Below, in pieces: positions 61,014 through 64,000 of a stretch of DNA of 64,000 bases. Both the position numbers and the translations under genes were made by a program. The first letter of the stretch is position 1, and each line of letters begins with the position of its first letter. Under the pieces are notes generated by a model. It was not told the origin of the DNA, did no database searches, and worked only from the letters and a program-made list of their open reading frames with translations. Source of the stretch: Serripes groenlandicus (Eukaryota > Mollusca > Bivalvia > Cardiida > Cardiidae); assembly GCA_031761405.1 (NCBI GenBank), contig JASEVX010000001.1, positions 22,711,270 through 22,775,269 of the forward strand, read 5' to 3'.

Positions 61014-61215
61014 AACCTTTCCCACTCGCATAAGTATTTGCAGCCGACGACTTTTGAAAACATTGATGCAAGAAGAAGAAATTGCTCATAACAAGCAATT
61101 TCTCCTTTTGCAACAATGTTTCCAAATTTATTCAATGATTACACTTCCAATAAAGGTGATTTTCTGTATCTTTGTTCAGATTTCTTTTTTAAATTCGTCT
61201 GCTGCAGAGTTTTAA
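61014..61215. mobile_element. MITE-1 copy between LINE 3 parts
   Basis: CCTTTCCCACTCGCATAAG, CAGCCGACGACTTTTGAAAACATTG, stem GAAATTGCTCATAACAAGCAATTTC, AAATTCGTCTGCTGCAG. Confidence 0.75.
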
Positions 61216-61480
61216 TATTGTGGGGTGGGTTGAGATTTGTTAAAGGGCAAGCAGGATTTGGAATTGAGTGTTGCACTTATCCTAATGAATCACTCGCCTG
61301 AACGAAATAATCCCGTCAAAATCATAACGAACAAACTGTCAACATCAAATGTTGAACTGTGTAATACGAATTTAGACTAAAAGGATGAATCAGTTATGTT
61401 GTAACAACCAATATCCGCGGGTCATTTACCTGATTTGGGCAGAAAGAAATGATCGATTTCTTGCAAGATTTATTCGTTCC

Positions 61481-62342
61481 TTATTCGTTCTGCCTATTAT
61501 AATCAAAGTATTCTAAACGCTTTAAAAACAAGTGTTTTCGCAGCTTCGCAAAAGTGGTCTTCGCCGTGAAGGTTAAAGATACAAGAGTGTGATCTGAACA
61601 GTTCAGGCCATTCATTTCAAAAGTATTAATTGTCCTGCAGTTAGGAATGGTATTGCCTGTTACAATGAAATAATCGATTTTTGAACTGTGTTTTCCGTTA
61701 TGATGGAAAAATGTATCGTTAGACGATTGTTGTTCTGTTGTTTTGGGAATATTGTCTGTTACAAAATCCTGGAACAATCTGTCTCTACATGTATGGCGTT
61801 GCAGGAATGCATTCATGTCTCCACAGAGGATTACGTTATGTGTATGTTGGTATATTTGTACCATTTCTGAAAGTTCAATGTCTTTATATTCCTCATCATA
61901 ATTTATGCTAGTTGAGGGCATATAAACGTTTATTAGGCATATTGGTTTGGAGGTTGTGGTTATTTCAAGTACAATAATCCGTTCATTTCCTGGATTAAGT
62001 GTTCTTATGCTAGGCGTAAGAGCTTGTTTCCAGAATGTACATACTCCACTATATCCGCGAATGTTCTTATAGTCTAATCTCGGATTTGCGTCGTCTACCG
62101 ATTTAGCGAGTACTTCATAATTACTATCACAGTCTTTTAAACGTTCTTTGTCAAAGTTCAATGTTCTTGAACACACAGAATATCATGTTGTTTTAAAATA
62201 GTTTCAAGATAAACACCATTGCTCTTTACATTCTGAATGTTGATGGTTCCGATATTTATTATATCCGTATTGCCTCCAAGGAGGCCTGACATAAAAAATG
62301 CTGATCAGTATTTGATGGGTTTGTTTAAATTGGTTGTAGTTT
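61481..62342 (-). pseudogene. LINE 3 endonuclease domain
   Basis: On the minus strand: NIGTINIQNVKSNGVYLETI, QHDILCVQEH (catalytic Glu), a frameshift near 62168, NFDKERLKDCDSNYEV, IRGYSGVCTFWKQAL, CLINVYMPS, VILCGDMNAF (GDxN motif), KIDYFIVTG and LNCSDHTLVSLTF (SDH motif). This is a nearly complete APE-type endonuclease of about 280 residues. Same strand as the RT fragment at 60.5-60.8 kb and the Gln-rich segment at 63.1-63.6 kb, so they are probably parts of one element. Confidence 0.85.
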
Positions 62343-63135
62343 TTAGCTCTACTGGCCAAAGGCCAGAAGGGCTTACGTCGTGGCGATTCGTCCGTCGTCC
62401 GTCGTGCGTGCTTGCGTGCGTGCGTCCGTAAACAAGTTCTTGTTAACACGATACAGTCTTCACTTTTGATTGTATCTCAACCAAACTTATACAGTAGTTA
62501 GATATCCATGAGAGCTCGGTTCTTTTCGAAAACCAGCCACAGATCCTCCCATGCATGACTGGATTATGGCCCTTGACATGGTCAAAATTGCTTTAAAAGA
62601 GCTTGTTAACACGATACAGTCTTCACTTTTGATTGTATCTCAACCAAACTTATACAGTAGTTAGATATCCATGAGAACTCGGTTCCTTTCTAAAACCAGC
62701 CAGATATGCTATAATAGAGCTTGTTAGCACGATACAGTCTTTATTTTTAGCTCTTCTGGCCAAAGGCCAGAAAGGCTTATGTCGTGGCGATTTGTCCGTC
62801 GTGCGTACGTGCGTCCGTCCGTTCGTAAACAATTTCTTGTTAACACGATACAGTCTTCTAGATTGTATCTTAACCAAACTTATACAGTAGTTAGATATTC
62901 ATGAGAGCTCGGTTCCTTTCGAAAACCAGCCAGACCTGCCCATGCATGACTGGATTATGGCCCTTGAAATTGTCAAAATTGCTATAATACAGCTTGTGAA
63001 CACAATAGAGCTTCCATTTACTATCTGATCTTCACCAAACTTAGATGGTATTTGAATATTGATGACATATTGGTTCCTTTTGAAACAAGCAAGATCAATG
63101 CCAGTAGAGCATAGGCCCTCATGGGCCTCTTGTTT
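62343..63135. mobile_element. GGCCAAAGGCC repeat elements, nested pair inside LINE 3
   Basis: Starts TAGCTCTACTGGCCAAAGGCCAG at 62344. A second start, TAGCTCTTCTGGCCAAAGGCCAG, is at 62748. One common end is GCATAGGCCCTCATGGGCCTCTTG near 63132. The first copy lacks its end, so either a nested insertion or unequal recombination between two copies made this. The unit structure is as at 57470. Confidence 0.85.
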
Positions 63136-63590
63136 CAGTTCTATTTGAGCTGTATTTTTGGACCCTTTGTCTTTTTGGATTTGGTCTGGACGTATTGTAT
63201 TTCTGAGGTGACTTTGTTGTACTATGTTCTCTGGCATGCTATCTTGTCGTTGTGACTGTCGTATATCAGGTAGGTTCGTCTCCTTATGTTTGTGACTAAT
63301 TTCATTATTAGTGCCTAAATCTGGTTTCGGTACTTTTTTGGGGTGGTTTTGTGGTAGATCGAAAGACTGTCCTTTGCTTTGTAGCTGGGAAGAAGCATAC
63401 TGTTGATTTGCATGTACGGGTGTCGTTGTTCGGACCCGATAATCATGTCTATAATTTACTGTAGTAGGTCGTGCCGCTTGAAGAGGTCCATGCCGAGGTT
63501 GCGTCGTTTGTTTCTGAGCATTTTGTGAGGGTATCCCAATTGTAATTTTGTTTGGTATAATAAAAAAAAAAAAAATATTGCATGGCTTCC
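63135..63590 (-). pseudogene. LINE 3 ORF1-like, Gln/Asn/Thr-rich segment
   Basis: On the minus strand, about 150 codons: PSQNAQKQTTQPRHGPLQAA, then Thr/Gln/Asn-rich sequence, PQNHPKKVPKPDLGTNNEI and RPDQIQKDKGSKNTAQIELK. Low-complexity hydrophilic sequence just upstream of the endonuclease, as in the N-terminal region of some LINE ORFs. No zinc knuckle is seen. Open beyond both edges only through repeat sequence. Confidence 0.5.
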
Positions 63591-63662
63591 AGTGTGCTTC
63601 GCCTCGGGTAACGGTATTATCCTCATGTTGACAATATGTACTGTCACACTGGAAGCCATGCA
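63577..63662. other. Perfect 20-bp inverted repeat with 46-bp loop
   Basis: ATTGCATGGCTTCCAGTGTG and CACACTGGAAGCCATGCAAT face each other; an A-rich run of about 14 precedes the left arm. It does not match any other repeat family in the window. Confidence 0.85.
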
Positions 63663-63759
63663 ATTTTTATATAGTGTTAATTAAAAGTGACAGAAAGATT
63701 GGACATTTTTCCAGTGGACACATATTATTTAGTAAATTATTAAAAGATTTTATGTTTAT

Positions 63760-64000
63760 AAATATACAATCTTGTGTTCCTTTGGGTACCCTTTACCAAG
63801 ATCGTTAAAATATTTCCGATCCGTTGCAAAACATGGCCGCCAGGGGACGGAGCTTGTTTTCCTTATATGTGCATTGTAAAATCTTTAAAAATGTTCTTGT
63901 CAAAAAGACCTGGCATGATTTAAAGATAATTTGACACAAATCTTCATTGGGGACCTTCTATCAAAATTGTTCAAATTAATCCAATCCACTGAAAAACATG
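63760..64000 (-). repeat. CATGGCCGCCAG repeat at the window end
   Basis: TTGCAAAACATGGCCGCCAGGGGACGG, then CTTATATGTGCATTG, then TCCACTGAAAAACATG at the very end, which starts the next unit. It is the inverted counterpart of 51420-51870, and the array continues out of the window. Confidence 0.75.

Larger units (their letters stand above)
60342..63590 (-). mobile_element. Non-LTR retrotransposon 3, broken
   Basis: Minus-strand order: an ORF1-like or pre-endonuclease segment (63135-63590), a nested GGCCAAAGGCC element (62343-63135), endonuclease (61481-62342), MITE-1, RT fragment, MITE-1. The order and strand agree with a single LINE of EN-RT type. The 3' end is lost. Confidence 0.7.

Overview
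The window is 64 kb of AT-rich animal nuclear DNA, probably from a bivalve or another lophotrochozoan. The reasons are split genes with consensus GT-AG introns, several tRNA-derived SINE families, palindromic miniature transposons (MITEs), L1/Tx1-like and other non-LTR retrotransposons, a DIRS/Ngaro-type tyrosine-recombinase retrotransposon, and repeats of the CATGGCCGCCAGGGG and TGACCTCTGACCTTG kinds that I associate with bivalve genomes. No bacterial operon, CRISPR array or functional tRNA gene is visible. I cannot name the species.

Host genes occupy little of the window. (1) 3.7-6.1 kb, + strand: the last two exons of a TNF-superfamily ligand whose 5' part is not visible. (2) 10.77-22.14 kb, + strand: a second TNF-family ligand that I assembled from six exons. 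All exon phases agree, giving a 298-residue type II membrane protein with a 37-bp micro-exon carrying a furin-like RKDR site. (3) 24.03-24.79 kb: two exon-like pieces that may be remains of a third paralogue. (4) 28.10-28.38 kb, - strand: the terminal exon of MPDU1 (dolichol-phosphate-mannose utilisation protein). (5) 31.3-33.3 kb: a promoter-like region with two perfect CRE sites and an ETS/YY1-like pair, and an unidentified + strand terminal exon at 33.16 kb. A few weaker candidate exons are listed with low confidence.

Layout: 0-3.1 kb, a 5'-truncated non-LTR retrotransposon with one frameshift in a G run; 3.3-3.5 kb, three hAT-like end repeats; 3.7-22.1 kb, the TNF-ligand pair with introns full of SINEs, MITEs and minisatellites (28 bp, about 165 bp, 62 bp and 84 bp units); 22-34 kb, MITEs, tandem repeats, the MPDU1 exon and the CRE region; 34.0-34.7 kb, a dimeric TIR element rich in GAGCGGAACG; 35.1-39.3 kb, an L1/Tx1-like element with three in-frame stops in RT, a nested insertion and a 229-bp duplication; 41.5-48.1 kb, a 200-N gap, a 2-kb segmental duplication and a large minisatellite; 48.2-49.1 kb, a palindrome split by a SINE, then a C31 run; 49.3-57.4 kb, the DIRS/Ngaro-type element, split by about 4.6 kb that contains a 2-kb foldback element; 57.5-58.2 kb and 62.3-63.1 kb, copies of a GGCCAAAGGCC repeat; 60.3-63.6 kb, a broken non-LTR element (ORF1-like, endonuclease and RT pieces).

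MITE and SINE families used below. MITE-1: ends TTAACCCTTTCC, CTGCAGCAGACGACTTT arms, hairpin core around AAAACATTGTGGCAAAAGG. MITE-2: ends GGGGCGTAGCT, core with CCGTCTCGTGAGAAAA. SINE-A: head GCCCGGTAGCTCAGTCGG. SINE-B: head with GTGGTGGTAGGGCG, body GCTGGTGTCAGGATAAATGG. SINE-C: head GTGGTCGAGTGGTTAGCGTC. SINE-D: tail AAATAAATAAGTTTAA. The names are mine. No database search was possible, so all family calls rest on motifs, reading frames and general knowledge.
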